Source of the DNA: Yeosuana marina
GTDB taxonomy: Bacteria; Bacteroidota; Bacteroidia; Flavobacteriales; Flavobacteriaceae
DNA: 64,000 nucleotides
Direction of reading: 5' to 3'
Assembly (NCBI RefSeq): GCF_011762485.1
Contig: NZ_JAAKGI010000001.1
Location: 124,001-188,000, forward strand
Shown: positions 18,038-28,264 of the stretch, piece by piece
How the letters are laid out: each line of letters opens with the position of its first letter
How positions within the stretch are numbered: the stretch's first letter is position 1
Translations under genes and position numbers: made by a program
Notes under the pieces: generated by a model
Told to the model about the DNA's origin: nothing
Databases searched by the model: none
The model's input: the letters and a program-made list of their open reading frames with translations, nothing else

Positions 18038-18628
18038 ATGCCACTAGTTACACCTCTTTCTGCAGACCACGATTTAGAAACCAAAAAACTTTCCGAATTC
18101 TTTAATGAAACCCTGGGATTTTGTCCCAATTCAGTACTAACTATGCAACGTAGACCTGCGATTTCTAAAGCGTTTATTAATTTAAATAAAGCGGTAATGG
18201 CAAATGAAGGCCGCGTAACTTCAGCTTTAAAACGCATGATTGCCTGGGTAAGTAGTAATTCTGCTGGATGTCGCTATTGCCAGGCGCATGCTATACGAGC
18301 CGCGGAACGTTACGGTGCCGAGCAAGAGCAACTGGATAACATTTGGGAATACAGAACTCATCCTGCTTTTAATGAAGCCGAACGTGCAGCATTGGATTTT
18401 AGTTTGGCTGCGTCTCAAGTTCCTAATGCCGTAGATGAAAATATTAAAAAACGGTTATATGACTATTGGAATGAAGGCGAAATAGTTGAAATGTTGGGTG
18501 TGATTTCATTGTTTGGATATTTAAACCGTTGGAACGATTCTATGGGAACCTCTATTGAAGAAGGTGCGGTTGAAAGTGGCGAACAGTATCTTGGGAAACA
18601 TGGTTGGGAGAAAGGGAAACATATATAA
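18038..18628 (+). CDS. Carboxymuconolactone decarboxylase / AhpD-like protein
   Basis: A 196-residue all-helical protein of the CMD/AhpD superfamily. The redox signature CRYCQAHAIRAAERYG (CxxC followed by His) near residues 78-93 marks it as a peroxidase-related member with likely alkylhydroperoxidase-type disulfide chemistry. It is divergent from the dipeptide epimerase with a 69-bp gap. It stands alone as a transcription unit, although the hypothetical gene 21 bp downstream shares its strand. Substrate and physiological partner cannot be read from the sequence. Confidence 0.85.
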   Translation: MPLVTPLSADHDLETKKLSEFFNETLGFCPNSVLTMQRRPAISKAFINLNKAVMANEGRVTSALKRMIAWVSSNSAGCRYCQAHAIRAAERYGAEQEQLDNIWEYRTHPAFNEAERAALDFSLAASQVPNAVDENIKKRLYDYWNEGEIVEMLGVISLFGYLNRWNDSMGTSIEEGAVESGEQYLGKHGWEKGKHI

Positions 18629-18649
18629 ATTATTCAACTTAATTAAAAA

Positions 18650-19534
18650 ATGACAAAGCAAGATTTTTTAAAAAAATTATTTGTAAAAAAAGATGATTTA
18701 TTATCTAATTATGAATTTCAAAAATCTGTCTTACTCGATTTAATTGAAATTGGTTTCATATATGTGAAAAACCATTATTCATTTGATGATAATAAATTTG
18801 CTAACATGATGCTTCAAATGTCATTATTAAAAGCAAATTCCATTCTTGAATTATCTGAAGGCACTAAACTTAAAAATGTTACAGGAATAGAAAACTCGAT
18901 TATAGACATACAATCACAATCGAGCATTTTTAGATCCTTGTTTGAAAACTATTGCTTTTTTAACCATTTATATATTAGAAATTGGTCAAAAGAAGAATTT
19001 ATGTTGATAGAAAACATTTGGAAAATTTCATCTTTAAAACAAAGGTTTTATCTTCTTGATAATAGTTTAGTATTAATGAATCCTGATGATAGTTCGAAGA
19101 TTAAAAATGAAAAAGATTTTGTTTTAATATTAACTCAAGAAATTAAAAACTCTTCACTTTATAATAAAAATAAAAAGTTCATTAACAACTGTTTAAAAAC
19201 TAATAAATGGCAAATTACAATCAATGAAAATAAAGTAATTCATATTTCTTGGAAAGAAATGTTTAAAAACTCAAGAAAAAATAAAATTGCAAACGATAAA
19301 ATATATCAAATATTTTCTCTTGATAGTCATCCATCCTATTTTTCTGTTTTCCAGTTTGGTGATTTGTATCGAACTAGATATGATTTAAGTAGAAGAACAA
19401 CATTGATTTACCAAACAATAGAAATGATTTGTAATTACTTGTATGATTTTGAAAAGTTGATGACAAGTAAAATAGAAATAAATATTGAAACAAAATTTCT
19501 CATTGAAATATTAAGTTCTAAAAAAGGGGATTAA
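18650..19534 (+). CDS. Hypothetical protein, very AT-rich
   Basis: A 294-residue protein I do not recognise with confidence. It is rich in Lys, Asn, Ile and Phe, has no signal peptide or membrane segment, and is probably mostly helical. It carries scattered motifs such as FRSLFENYCFFNHLYI and SLDSHPSYFSVFQFGD that faintly recall DUF5677-like proteins of unknown function. Its base composition looks more A/T-rich than the flanking housekeeping genes, and no neighbour suggests a pathway. It could be a recently gained accessory gene. Start chosen as the first ATG after the CMD-like gene. Confidence 0.6.
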   Translation: MTKQDFLKKLFVKKDDLLSNYEFQKSVLLDLIEIGFIYVKNHYSFDDNKFANMMLQMSLLKANSILELSEGTKLKNVTGIENSIIDIQSQSSIFRSLFENYCFFNHLYIRNWSKEEFMLIENIWKISSLKQRFYLLDNSLVLMNPDDSSKIKNEKDFVLILTQEIKNSSLYNKNKKFINNCLKTNKWQITINENKVIHISWKEMFKNSRKNKIANDKIYQIFSLDSHPSYFSVFQFGDLYRTRYDLSRRTTLIYQTIEMICNYLYDFEKLMTSKIEINIETKFLIEILSSKKGD

Positions 19535-19661
19535 AGCCTTAATGTTAATTTGTTCGATTAGCATTCGTCATTAAATTCGGCAATACCTAAACCTCAAATC
19601 TTGGGTTTTATTAGCCAAAACCTATTTAGAAATGATGGTATTAAATAGAAAATACTTTATT

Positions 19662-20333
19662 TTATTTCTTTCCATCTACCACAATCACAATCTCCCCTTT
19701 TGGTGGTTTGTTGGTGTAATATTCTAAAACTTCTTTGGCGGTTCCGCGAATGGTTTCTTCGTATAATTTGGTAAGTTCTCTTGAAACCGAAACTTGTCTG
19801 TCGTCTCCAAAATACTCGCAAAAATGAGTTAGAGTCTTTATTAATTTATGTGGAGATTCGTAAAAAATAATAGTTCTGGTTTCTTCGGCTAGCAATAATA
19901 ATCGTGTTTGTCTGCCCTTTTTAACAGGCAAAAAACCTTCAAAAACAAACTTATCATTGGGTAAACCAGAATTCACCAAAGCAGGTACAAAAGCAGTGGC
20001 TCCTGGCAAACAATCGACCTCTATATTCTGTTCAATACAAGCGCGTGTTAATAAAAATCCAGGGTCTGAAATAGCAGGTGTTCCGGCATCGCTAATTAAG
20101 GCTATTGTAGTGCCGCTTTTTAGTTTTTGAATAAGATTTTCAACCGTTTTATGTTCATTATGCATATGGTGAGATTGCATATGTGTACTAATCTCAAAAT
20201 GCTTCAACAATTTTCCAGAGGTGCGTGTGTCTTCAGCAAGAATTAAATCAACCTCCTTTAAAACCTCAACGGCTCTAAAGGTCATATCCTTTAAGTTTCC
20301 AATAGGTGTAGGAACAATATAAAGTTTACTCAT
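19662..20333 (-). CDS. rsmI: 16S rRNA (cytidine(1402)-2'-O)-methyltransferase RsmI
   Basis: A 223-residue tetrapyrrole-methylase-fold enzyme that 2'-O-methylates C1402 in the decoding centre of 16S rRNA using SAM. Family motifs are clear: PTPIGNLKDMT at the N-terminus, AEDTRTSGKLL near 35, SDAGTPAISDPG near 80 and FYESPHKL near 155. Length is typical for Bacteroidota, which lack the extra C-terminal part of the E. coli enzyme. The start overlaps the stop of the upstream hypothetical gene by 4 bp, so the two are translationally coupled. Confidence 0.95.
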   Translation of the reverse strand: MSKLYIVPTPIGNLKDMTFRAVEVLKEVDLILAEDTRTSGKLLKHFEISTHMQSHHMHNEHKTVENLIQKLKSGTTIALISDAGTPAISDPGFLLTRACIEQNIEVDCLPGATAFVPALVNSGLPNDKFVFEGFLPVKKGRQTRLLLLAEETRTIIFYESPHKLIKTLTHFCEYFGDDRQVSVSRELTKLYEETIRGTAKEVLEYYTNKPPKGEIVIVVDGKK

Positions 20334-21058
20334 ACATTAAACTTACTTTCAATAATTTCCATAAAACGCTCTTCTACTTCTTCCTTTCCAATCCAATTAT
20401 TATAGTCTGGTTTCACAATGTTTTGAACAAGTTTACCCGCTTCATCAAAACTCGTTGCTGTATTTATTTGAGACAAAACCCGTTCGTAATCTTCTAATTT
20501 ACCATCAAATAAATGTTTAATAAACGCTAACTTATCATTGAGTCCGATATTTAAAGTGTTGGCTTTCAATCTATCATTTAAAGATTTATTTACATTAACT
20601 TTTTGGGCATTAACAACGGGTTCAAATTGAGGTAAATTTTCAAAGCCAGCGGTTAAATCCTCTAATATTTCCTGTTTTCTTTGCTTATCTCGATTTGGTT
20701 CTTTAAAAACTTTATCCTCTTCTGGCATATGTTCAACCATATCTCTAATGGTCTTCATACCAGGTTCCATAATATCGTCATGTTCCACATCATCAAGATT
20801 AATATAGATTTTATCTTCAACTTCTATGGTATCACTCAAGGTATTATTAAAGGCATTATCAAGCATCCCGAAAAAAGACGAATCATTTCCTATAGATGGA
20901 ATATTATCATCAAAATTTTCCTGAGCAAACTTTAATACGGACAGTTTTTCAAAAAGAACTGATACTTCTGCATGCATTTTTATAACATCTTCTTTCCCTT
21001 TTAACTTGAGAATTCTGTGTGCTATACTTACCAATTCAGATTCCAGTTTCTTCTTCAT
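20330..21058 (-). CDS. Conserved hypothetical protein upstream of rsmI
   Basis: A 242-residue acidic cytosolic protein without signal peptide or membrane segment. The C-terminal third, containing SLNDRLKANTLNIGLNDKLAFIKHLFDG and a following helical repeat, has the look of a conserved Bacteroidota-specific domain. The middle is acidic and probably disordered. It overlaps rsmI by 4 bp. I recognise no catalytic motif. A structural or regulatory role is possible, but nothing in the sequence decides it. Confidence 0.7.
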   Translation of the reverse strand: MKKKLESELVSIAHRILKLKGKEDVIKMHAEVSVLFEKLSVLKFAQENFDDNIPSIGNDSSFFGMLDNAFNNTLSDTIEVEDKIYINLDDVEHDDIMEPGMKTIRDMVEHMPEEDKVFKEPNRDKQRKQEILEDLTAGFENLPQFEPVVNAQKVNVNKSLNDRLKANTLNIGLNDKLAFIKHLFDGKLEDYERVLSQINTATSFDEAGKLVQNIVKPDYNNWIGKEEVEERFMEIIESKFNV

Positions 21059-21103
21059 TGTTTTAATTTTTTAGAATTATATTATTTGGGCTTTTATTTT
21101 TAA

Positions 21104-21111
21104 TAAATTTG
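21104..21111 (+). promoter_or_regulatory. -7 box of the tdk-alr operon
   Basis: TAAATTTG matches TAnnTTTG. A TTTG at 21085-21088 lies 15 bp upstream, a little closer than the usual 17-20 bp. The ATG at 21165 follows after a 53-nt leader. Confidence 0.4.
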
Positions 21112-21164
21112 CGCCACCTTTATACAAACGAATAGTTGGTTTGTTTTAGTGTTAAAATTACGAA

Positions 21165-21812
21165 ATGTTTCTTGAAAATACAGTAAATCATAAAGAACAA
21201 TTTGGGTGGATTGAAGTAATCTGTGGCTCTATGTTTTCTGGCAAAACAGAAGAATTAATCAGACGACTTAAACGCGCGCAGTTTGCTAGGCAAAAAGTAG
21301 AAATTTTTAAGCCTACTATTGATGTGCGTTATGATGAAGAAATGGTGGTATCTCATGATGCTAATGAAATCCGGTCTACCCCAGTTCCTGCCGCTGCAAA
21401 TATCCCTATTTTAGCTGATGGCTGTGACGTGGTTGGTATTGATGAAGCCCAGTTTTTTGATGACGAAATTGTACGTGTTTGTAATGATTTAGCCAACAAA
21501 GGAGTTCGCGTTATTGTAGCAGGATTAGATATGGATTTTAAAGGTAATCCGTTTGGGCCAATGCCTCATTTAATGGCCACGGCGGAGTATGTCACCAAAG
21601 TCCATGCGGTTTGCACAAGAACAGGTAATTTAGCACAATATAGCTACCGAAAATCTAAAAATGATAACCTGGTTCTTTTAGGTGAAGTAGAAGAATATGA
21701 ACCGCTAAGCAGAGGCGCTTATTACAAAGCCATGATGCGTGATAAAGTTCGTAATATGAAGGTTAATGATGCCGAAGAAGTGATTTCAAAACCTAAAAAC
21801 ACGGATGCCTAA
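21165..21812 (+). CDS. tdk: Thymidine kinase (type II)
   Basis: A 215-residue salvage enzyme that phosphorylates thymidine with ATP. The P-loop [14 protein letters not shown] lies near residues 21-34, the Walker-B-like DEAQFF near 91 and the lid region [15 protein letters not shown] near 147. Only one cysteine of the usual zinc-ribbon set is visible in the lid, so the zinc site looks degenerate. The gene overlaps alr by 8 bp, which implies co-translation. Confidence 0.95.
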   Translation: MFLENTVNHKEQFGWIEVICGSMFSGKTEELIRRLKRAQFARQKVEIFKPTIDVRYDEEMVVSHDANEIRSTPVPAAANIPILADGCDVVGIDEAQFFDDEIVRVCNDLANKGVRVIVAGLDMDFKGNPFGPMPHLMATAEYVTKVHAVCTRTGNLAQYSYRKSKNDNLVLLGEVEEYEPLSRGAYYKAMMRDKVRNMKVNDAEEVISKPKNTDA

Positions 21813-22911
21813 AGCCAACGAAACTATTCTTGAAATTGATTTTAAAGCGCTCAAACATAATCTTGAGTATATACAATCAAAACTTCAAAAAAAAACAAAA
21901 ACCTTAGCCGTTGTTAAAGCCTTTGCTTACGGCAGCGATGCTACTGAAATAGCCCTTTATTTACAAAATCTTAGCGTTGATTATTTTGCAGTTGCCTATA
22001 TAAATGAAGGTATTGCTTTGCGACAAGCTGGTGTTACCAAACCTATTTTAGTACTGCATCCACAAGCTATAAACTTTAAAGAATTAATTGGTAATTGTCT
22101 TGAACCTAGCTTATACAACGCTAAAATTTTTAATGAATTTATTGAAGCCTCTTCTAAAGAAAATCAAACTAATTATCCCGTTCATATTAAATTTAACACA
22201 GGGTTAAATCGTCTTGGATTTTCTGAAAATGATATTGATTTTTTGATGTCAAAATTAAACAAAACAACAAGTATAAAAGTTGCTTCTATTTTTTCACATT
22301 TGGCGGCGAGTGAAGATTTAAATGAAACAAAATTTACTCAAAATCAAATAAAGTCCTTCAATATAATTTCTGAAAACTTTATTTCAAAATTAGACTATAA
22401 ACCCATGCTTCACTTGTGTAATACGTCGGGAATCCTAAACTATCCTGAGGCACATTTTGATATGGTTAGAACCGGTATTGGTTTATATGGTTTTGGAAAT
22501 TCAGAAAAAGAAAACAAGCACTTTAAACCAATAGGCACTTTAAAAACCGTTATTTCACAAATTCATACCATTAATAAAGGCGAATCTGTTGGTTATAACA
22601 GAGCTTATAAAAGCAGTGATATTACAAAAACAGCCACACTTCCTATTGGGCATGCCGATGGTATAGGAAGACAATATGGTAATGGAAAAGGATTTGTGAT
22701 AATTCATGGTCAAAAAGCACCAATTATAGGTAATGTTTGTATGGATATGATTATGGTAAATGTGACTACTATTGCATGTAAAGAAGGAGATGAAGTTATT
22801 GTTTTTGACCCAAAATCTACCGCAGAACACTTAGCTGAGCAAGCAAATACCATTTCTTACGAGCTTATTACAGGAATCTCGCAGCGTGTTAAACGTGTCT
22901 ATTTAAAATAA
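21805..22911 (+). CDS. alr: Alanine racemase
   Basis: A 368-residue fold-type III PLP enzyme that makes D-alanine for the cell wall. The PLP lysine is in [10 protein letters not shown] near residue 38 (family consensus VKANAYGHG), and the second catalytic residue is probably the Tyr in GYNRAY near 268. TGLNRLGF near 132 and GNVCMDM near 310 are also family signatures. In many Bacteroidota alanine racemase activity is fused to MurF; here it is a stand-alone enzyme. It overlaps tdk and is the last gene of that operon. Confidence 0.94.
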   Translation: MPKANETILEIDFKALKHNLEYIQSKLQKKTKTLAVVKAFAYGSDATEIALYLQNLSVDYFAVAYINEGIALRQAGVTKPILVLHPQAINFKELIGNCLEPSLYNAKIFNEFIEASSKENQTNYPVHIKFNTGLNRLGFSENDIDFLMSKLNKTTSIKVASIFSHLAASEDLNETKFTQNQIKSFNIISENFISKLDYKPMLHLCNTSGILNYPEAHFDMVRTGIGLYGFGNSEKENKHFKPIGTLKTVISQIHTINKGESVGYNRAYKSSDITKTATLPIGHADGIGRQYGNGKGFVIIHGQKAPIIGNVCMDMIMVNVTTIACKEGDEVIVFDPKSTAEHLAEQANTISYELITGISQRVKRVYLK

Positions 22912-22983
22912 TTTTAAAGAACAGACTTTAACATTTAACTATTTTAACTATTTTAGTTTATCACTAACTAAAAATTTAATTAT

Positions 22984-23385
22984 ATGTTAAAAGAATTTAA
23001 AGACTTTGCAATGAAAGGCAATTTGGTTGATATAGCCGTTGCATTTGTTATGGGTGCTGCTTTTAATAAAGTAGTTACCTCATTTACCGGAGGAATTGTT
23101 TCTCCATTGGTCGGATTGATTTTTAAATCTGACTTCAATGATTTAAAGTATGTCGTTACACCAGGCACTCTAGACAAAGCTGGAAATATGACAGGAGAAA
23201 TCGCCGTACTTTATGGTAGTTTCTTAACCAATGTTATTGACTTTATAATCGTTGCTTTTGTAATGTTTATGATAATTAAAGGAATCAACAAAACTAAGAA
23301 AAAAGAAGAGGCAGCTCCAGAAGCTCCAAAAGGTCCTTCTCAAGAGGATTTGTTAACAGAGATAAGAGATTTGCTTAAAAAATAA
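22984..23385 (+). CDS. mscL: Large-conductance mechanosensitive channel MscL
   Basis: A 133-residue inner-membrane channel that opens under membrane tension to release solutes on osmotic down-shock. It begins with the amphipathic helix MLKEFKDFAMKGNLVDIAVAFVMG leading into TM1, and TM2 (FLTNVIDFIIVAFVMFMII) covers about residues 77-97. The C-terminal cytoplasmic helix follows an alanine/proline-rich linker. Length is typical. It is a single-gene unit closed by the terminator at 23424. Confidence 0.96.
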   Translation: MLKEFKDFAMKGNLVDIAVAFVMGAAFNKVVTSFTGGIVSPLVGLIFKSDFNDLKYVVTPGTLDKAGNMTGEIAVLYGSFLTNVIDFIIVAFVMFMIIKGINKTKKKEEAAPEAPKGPSQEDLLTEIRDLLKK

Positions 23386-23423
23386 CTTGTTGTTAAATAA
23401 ATAACAACGTGTTATTTGTTGTT

Positions 23424-23460
23424 AAAAAGCCTTTGTTTTTAAAAAATGAAGGCTTTTTTT
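23424..23460 (+). terminator. Intrinsic terminator of mscL
   Basis: AAAAAGCCTT (23424-23433) pairs with AAGGCTTTTT (23449-23458) across a 15-nt loop, and the T-run extends to 23460. Confidence 0.85.
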
Positions 23461-23492
23461 GATTTTTAAATTAGAATTAATACCTAATTTTG
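23458..23492 (+). promoter_or_regulatory. Promoter of asd
   Basis: The -7 box TAATTTTG is at 23485-23492, 28 bp before the ATG. A TTTG at 23458-23461 sits 23 bp upstream, at the long end of allowed spacing, and overlaps the T-run of the mscL terminator. Confidence 0.45.
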
Positions 23493-23520
23493 CCTATCAA
23501 ATTTTATTAAATATAAACAC

Positions 23521-24510
23521 ATGAAAGTAGCTGTTGTTGGTGCCACTGGTATGGTTGGCGAAGTAATGCTGAAAGTTCTTGCAGAACGAAATTTTCCAAT
23601 TACTGAATTATTAGTAGTCGCCTCAGAGCGTTCTGTAGGCAAAATATTAACCTATAAAAATAAAGAATATACGGTTATTAGTTTAGCTGATGCAGTTGCA
23701 GCCAAACCAGATATTGCCATTTTTTCAGCTGGTGGAGGCACCTCTTTAGAATGGGCTCCAAAATTTGCAGAAGTTGGCACAACGGTTATCGATAATTCTT
23801 CAGCATGGCGTATGGATCCTACAAAAAAATTAGTGGTTCCAGAAATTAATGCTCACGAATTAACAAAAGACGATAAAATTATAGCAAACCCTAATTGCTC
23901 GACCATTCAAATGGTTTTGGCGCTATCACCACTTCATAAACAATATAAAATGAAACGTGTCGTGGTTTCAACTTATCAATCCGTTTCTGGTACTGGTGTA
24001 AAAGCAGTTAAACAATTAGAAAATGAAATTGCCGGTATTGAAGGTGAGATGGCATATCCGTATCCTATAGGTAGAAATGCGTTACCACATTGCGATGTTT
24101 TTGAAGATAATGGCTATACCAAAGAAGAAATGAAACTAGCCAGAGAGCCTCAAAAAATATTTAATGATAAATCCTTTTCTGTAACTGCTACAGCTGTTAG
24201 AATTCCTACTTCGGGCGGGCATTCAGAATCTGTAAATGTAGAATTTGAAAACGATTTTGATTTAGCCGAAGTTCGCAAATTATTGAGCGAAACACCTGGT
24301 GTTATCGTTCAAGACAATCCTGCTACAAACTCATACCCAATGCCTATTTTTGCGCATGATAAAGATGAGGTTTTTGTGGGTCGTTTAAGACGTGATGAAA
24401 CACAACCTAATACCTTAAACATGTGGATAGTTGCTGATAATCTCCGTAAAGGTGCTGCCACCAATGCTATTCAAATTGGTGAATACTTAGTAGCAAATCA
24501 TTTGGTTTAA
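23521..24510 (+). CDS. asd: Aspartate-semialdehyde dehydrogenase
   Basis: A 329-residue NADPH-dependent enzyme that makes L-aspartate-semialdehyde, the branch point to lysine/diaminopimelate, threonine and methionine. Visible features: the Rossmann start VAVVGATGMVGEVM, SAGGGTS near 75, the catalytic cysteine in NPNCSTIQM near residue 128 and the active-site His in RIPTSGGHSE near 235. Length is normal. It stands as its own unit, with a small lipoprotein gene 24 bp downstream on the same strand. Confidence 0.95.
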   Translation: MKVAVVGATGMVGEVMLKVLAERNFPITELLVVASERSVGKILTYKNKEYTVISLADAVAAKPDIAIFSAGGGTSLEWAPKFAEVGTTVIDNSSAWRMDPTKKLVVPEINAHELTKDDKIIANPNCSTIQMVLALSPLHKQYKMKRVVVSTYQSVSGTGVKAVKQLENEIAGIEGEMAYPYPIGRNALPHCDVFEDNGYTKEEMKLAREPQKIFNDKSFSVTATAVRIPTSGGHSESVNVEFENDFDLAEVRKLLSETPGVIVQDNPATNSYPMPIFAHDKDEVFVGRLRRDETQPNTLNMWIVADNLRKGAATNAIQIGEYLVANHLV

Positions 24511-24534
24511 AAAACACTCTTAAATAACATAAAA

Positions 24535-24972
24535 ATGAAAACTTTAAAAACAATAGTCCTTTCATTAATTTTAGTACTCGTTGTTTCCTGCGACAAAAAG
24601 CCATCAAAAGAAACCCTTGAGTTTAATAGTACCTTTAAAGAGGTCATGGCGGTGCATGACGAAGTGATGCCAAAAATGAACGAAATGGGAAAATTATCAG
24701 CTGAACTAAAAGCGAAAATTGATACCACTGCTGTTGGCAAAACGTATCAAAAGGCTTTGGATTCATTAGGTAATGCCCATAAATATATGATGAAATGGAT
24801 GGAAGATTTTAGCAATAAATTCCCCTATTCAGATGATCGTTTAAAAGGTAAATCGACTGAAGAAATTCTGAGTGCCATAGAAGAGCTTAAAAAAGAAAAA
24901 ACAAAAGTTGATGCAGTACGTAATGCTCTTAACGGTAGTATTAACAATGCTAAAACTGTTTTAGCTAATTAA
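24535..24972 (+). CDS. Small lipoprotein of unknown function
   Basis: A 145-residue protein with a signal sequence ending in the lipobox VVSC (Cys19). The mature part is charged and helical, with conserved-looking segments EVMAVHDEVMPKMNEMGKL near 38-56 and KYMMKWMEDFSNKFPY near 81. It resembles a family of short Bacteroidota lipoproteins with coiled-coil character and no known function. It is probably transcribed with asd and ends in the strong terminator at 24998. Confidence 0.75.
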   Translation: MKTLKTIVLSLILVLVVSCDKKPSKETLEFNSTFKEVMAVHDEVMPKMNEMGKLSAELKAKIDTTAVGKTYQKALDSLGNAHKYMMKWMEDFSNKFPYSDDRLKGKSTEEILSAIEELKKEKTKVDAVRNALNGSINNAKTVLAN

Positions 24973-24997
24973 ATTTTAATAAACTAAACTTGACCTT

Positions 24998-25034
24998 AAG
25001 CTTCTACAAATATGTTTGTGTAGAAGCTTTTTTT
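24998..25034 (+). terminator. Intrinsic terminator after asd-lipoprotein unit
   Basis: AAGCTTCTACA (24998-25008) pairs perfectly with TGTAGAAGCTT (25019-25029), followed by T's to 25034, just before the stop of the convergent M28 gene. Confidence 0.88.
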
Positions 25035-25038
25035 ATTC

Positions 25039-25989
25039 TTAGTCTTGATTAATAAAAGACATCTCGTCATGAGAAGACGCTTTTTGTAAAATAGTCTGAA
25101 AAACATATTCACAAACCTGCTTTTCACCTTTCAAATTTATTAAATCTATGGTATCTTCTGGTCTATGGTATTGTGGGTGACCTCCTGTATGTATTCCTAA
25201 AACCGAAATTCCTTTCTTATAAAATGATACATGGTCTGATCCACCTACAGATCCTGCATGAACGACTGGATTTAACCCTAAAGACGTTCCTAAATTAGTC
25301 ATAAATTTAACACCACCCGGAAAGGTTCCGGCGCCACCCATATATACTTGTTGCTCTGAATTTAACCTGCCAACCATATCCAAATTAATCATTAACTTAA
25401 TTTGAGACAATGACACCGTGGGGTGTTCTACAAAATATTTACTACCCAATAAACCTTGCTCTTCTGCTCCAAACGCAATAAACAAAACGCTTCTTTTTAA
25501 TTGGGATTTCTTAGCTGCCAGCTTTTCGGCAATTTCCAACAGTGCTGACGTTCCGCTGGCATTATCATCAGCTCCATGATACACCACTCCTCTTTTATCA
25601 GATTTTGCAGAGGGTCCTCCAAAACCTAAATGATCATAATGAGCTCCTAAAACAATGTAGTAGTTTTTTAAAACAGGATCATTTCCTTCAATAAAACCAA
25701 TCACATTACACGTTTTTACAACCGGTTTTTCTCCTTTATCAACACGTAACTCTGCTTTAAAATTTTGCTCGTATCCTGTTTTAAAAGGCTTTATACCTAA
25801 ATTCTTAAACTCCTTTTTTATATACTTAACAACCCATCTGTTCTCTTTTCCTCCTGGGTATCTTCCTGCATTTTTATCAGAAGTTAAAAATTGTAGATGT
25901 TCTTTTAATTCGCTTTCTGTAATATCAGTTTGTGAAAATATATTGGAGTAAATAAAACTCAATATAAAAAGCAAGAGAATTTTCTTCAT
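25039..25989 (-). CDS. Secreted M28 family zinc aminopeptidase
   Basis: A 316-residue metallopeptidase with a signal peptide (about 1-20, ending NIFSQ). The di-zinc ligands and catalytic residues of family M28 are all readable: GAHYDHLG near 117, GADDNASG near 143, GAEEQGLLG near 176 with the catalytic Glu pair, NLDMVGR near 203 and GGSDHVSF near 248. It should release N-terminal amino acids from peptides in the periplasm or outside the cell. It is monocistronic and divergent from the S9 peptidase gene, with about 100 bp between starts. Confidence 0.93.
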   Translation of the reverse strand: MKKILLLFILSFIYSNIFSQTDITESELKEHLQFLTSDKNAGRYPGGKENRWVVKYIKKEFKNLGIKPFKTGYEQNFKAELRVDKGEKPVVKTCNVIGFIEGNDPVLKNYYIVLGAHYDHLGFGGPSAKSDKRGVVYHGADDNASGTSALLEIAEKLAAKKSQLKRSVLFIAFGAEEQGLLGSKYFVEHPTVSLSQIKLMINLDMVGRLNSEQQVYMGGAGTFPGGVKFMTNLGTSLGLNPVVHAGSVGGSDHVSFYKKGISVLGIHTGGHPQYHRPEDTIDLINLKGEKQVCEYVFQTILQKASSHDEMSFINQD

Positions 25990-26079
25990 AATAACTCAAT
26001 TTCTTATAAGTACTCAAAGATATTATAAGTAATTTAATTTGCTGGTTAAACTTATCATCTAAGCTAACAGATTTTTGTT

Positions 26080-26087
26080 TATTTTTG
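26080..26087 (+). promoter_or_regulatory. -7 box almost touching the S9 peptidase start codon
   Basis: TATTTTTG matches TAnnTTTG but ends only 2 bp before the ATG at 26090. If it is active, the mRNA would be leaderless or start inside the gene. A chance match in AT-rich DNA is possible. Confidence 0.3.
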
Positions 26088-26089
26088 AA

Positions 26090-28213
26090 ATGAACCCTAT
26101 ACAATCGTTTATTATTAATAGCCTAAAAAAAGTAAATTCTCTGAAAAACATAGCAACTCTAAAATACCCTAAAACTAAAACGGTTAATGTTGTTGACACC
26201 TATTTTGGAGTTGACGTCAAAGACAATTTTAGATGGCTAGAAGATGATAGAAGTACTGAAACACGTGCTTGGATAAAAGCACAAAATAAAACTACGTTTG
26301 ATTATTTAAATACAATTCCTTTTAGAAACGAACTAAAAGAGCGGCTTTCCAGATTATGGGATTACGAGAAAATTGGAGCTCCTTTTATTGAAGGAGATTA
26401 CACCTATTTCTCTAAAAACGATGGGTTACAAAATCAAGATGTTTATTACAGACAAAAAGGAGATGCTAAGGCTGAAGTTTTTTTGGATTCTAATAACTTT
26501 TCAAAAGACGGAACCATCTCCCTAGAAGGATTAAGCTTTTCTAAAAACGGAAAGATACTTGCTTATTCCATTTCAGAAGGAGGCAGTGATTGGCGTAAAG
26601 TAATTGTCATGGACGTGGAAACCAAAGTCATCATTGAGGAACCATTAACTGATATTAAATTTAGTCTTATTTCATGGTATAAAAATGAAGGGTTTTACTA
26701 TTCCAGTTATAATAAACCCAAAGGAAGTGAGCTGTCTGCTAAAACAGACCAACACAAAGTATATTACCATAAACTAGGAACTTCACAAAAAGAGGATACA
26801 TTAATTTTTGGTGGAACACCAGAAGAAAAGCATCGATACATCTACGGAACCGTTACCGAAGATGATAGATATTTAGTTGTAACACCTCGTGTATCTACAT
26901 CTGGTAACAAATTGTACATAAAAGATTTATCTGTACCAAATAGTAAGTTTGTTACTATTTTAGATGATACCGATAGTGACACATTCTTTATTAAAAATGA
27001 TGGCAGTAACTTGTTTTTAGTAACAAATCTAAATGCACCCAACAAACGTGTTGTATCTGTTAATGCCTCTAATCCAGTACCAGAGCAATGGGTTGATGTG
27101 ATTCCTGAAACAGAAAACGTATTAAATATTTCAACAGGAAGTAATTATTTATTTGCTATGTATATGGTCGATGCCATTTCGAAAGTAAAGCAATACGACT
27201 TAAACGGCACATTTTTAAGAGAGATTAAGTTGCCGGGGCTTGGTTCTGCTGGTGGATTTTCAGGAAAAAAAGATGATATAGTTATATACTATTCATTTAC
27301 TAATTACAACACCCCCTCAAGTATCTATAGTTTAAATCCGAAAACAGGCAAAACAAAAGCCTATTGGAAACCTAGCATTGATTTTAACCCCAGTAATTAT
27401 GAAAGTAATCAAGTGTTTTACACCTCAAAAGACGGAACCAAAATTCCGATGATGATTACACATAAAAAAGGAATTAAATTACAAGGTAAAAACCCAACCA
27501 TTTTATACGGTTATGGTGGATTCAATATTAGTGTAACACCTGCTTTTAGTGTATCAAATGCTGTTTGGATGGAACAAGGAGGCATCTTAGCTGTTCCTAA
27601 TTTAAGAGGAGGAGGTGAATACGGGCGTACATGGCATGATGCCGGGACCAAATTTAAAAAACAAAATGTGTTTGATGATTTTATTGCTGCTGCCGAATAC
27701 TTAATAGCTAATCATTATACCTCTTCAAAATATTTAGCAATACGAGGAGGTTCTAATGGTGGGTTATTAGTGGGTGCTGTGATGACGCAACGTCCTGATT
27801 TAGCAAAAGTAGCATTGCCTGCCGTTGGCGTTTTAGATATGCTACGCTATCATACCTTTACATCGGGTGCAGGTTGGGCTTATGATTATGGCACTTCTGA
27901 ACAAAGCAAAGAGATGTTCGATTACCTCAAAGGATATTCGCCGCTTCATAATATTAAAAAAGGCGTTGAATATCCAGCAACCTTGGTCACTACAGGAGAC
28001 CATGATGACCGAGTAGTTCCTGCTCATAGTTTTAAATTTACTTCCGAATTACAACGACAACGACCAGGTAGTAACCCTATTTTAATACGGATTGAAACAG
28101 ATGCTGGTCATGGCGCTGGAACTCCTGTTAGTAAAACCATTGCATACTATGCAGATATTTTTGGTTTTACCTTATTTAATATGGGATATAAATCATTACC
28201 AAATAAAGGATAA
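26090..28213 (+). CDS. Prolyl oligopeptidase (S9A family)
   Basis: A 707-residue serine peptidase that cuts short peptides after proline. An N-terminal seven-bladed propeller (about 70-420) is followed by an alpha/beta-hydrolase domain. The catalytic Ser is in RGGSNGGLL near residue 560, the Asp in [11 protein letters not shown] near 640 and the His in DAGHGAGTP near 675. An in-frame TTG 15 bp upstream is possible, but the ATG at 26090 is preferred. Unlike many Bacteroidota S9 enzymes, no signal peptide is visible, which suggests a cytosolic enzyme acting on imported peptides. Confidence 0.93.
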   Translation: MNPIQSFIINSLKKVNSLKNIATLKYPKTKTVNVVDTYFGVDVKDNFRWLEDDRSTETRAWIKAQNKTTFDYLNTIPFRNELKERLSRLWDYEKIGAPFIEGDYTYFSKNDGLQNQDVYYRQKGDAKAEVFLDSNNFSKDGTISLEGLSFSKNGKILAYSISEGGSDWRKVIVMDVETKVIIEEPLTDIKFSLISWYKNEGFYYSSYNKPKGSELSAKTDQHKVYYHKLGTSQKEDTLIFGGTPEEKHRYIYGTVTEDDRYLVVTPRVSTSGNKLYIKDLSVPNSKFVTILDDTDSDTFFIKNDGSNLFLVTNLNAPNKRVVSVNASNPVPEQWVDVIPETENVLNISTGSNYLFAMYMVDAISKVKQYDLNGTFLREIKLPGLGSAGGFSGKKDDIVIYYSFTNYNTPSSIYSLNPKTGKTKAYWKPSIDFNPSNYESNQVFYTSKDGTKIPMMITHKKGIKLQGKNPTILYGYGGFNISVTPAFSVSNAVWMEQGGILAVPNLRGGGEYGRTWHDAGTKFKKQNVFDDFIAAAEYLIANHYTSSKYLAIRGGSNGGLLVGAVMTQRPDLAKVALPAVGVLDMLRYHTFTSGAGWAYDYGTSEQSKEMFDYLKGYSPLHNIKKGVEYPATLVTTGDHDDRVVPAHSFKFTSELQRQRPGSNPILIRIETDAGHGAGTPVSKTIAYYADIFGFTLFNMGYKSLPNKG

Positions 28214-28264
28214 CAGTTAGTTTGTTAAAAATTAAAACTGGTAATTCAACCAACTTATTTATGG

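Noticed and set aside
22980-23177. Open frame antisense to mscL, and similar antisense frames elsewhere (for example 17983-18237, 24507-24740, 59262-59504)
   Set aside because: They lie opposite strongly conserved genes, show no recognisable domain and follow the codon pattern of the sense gene.
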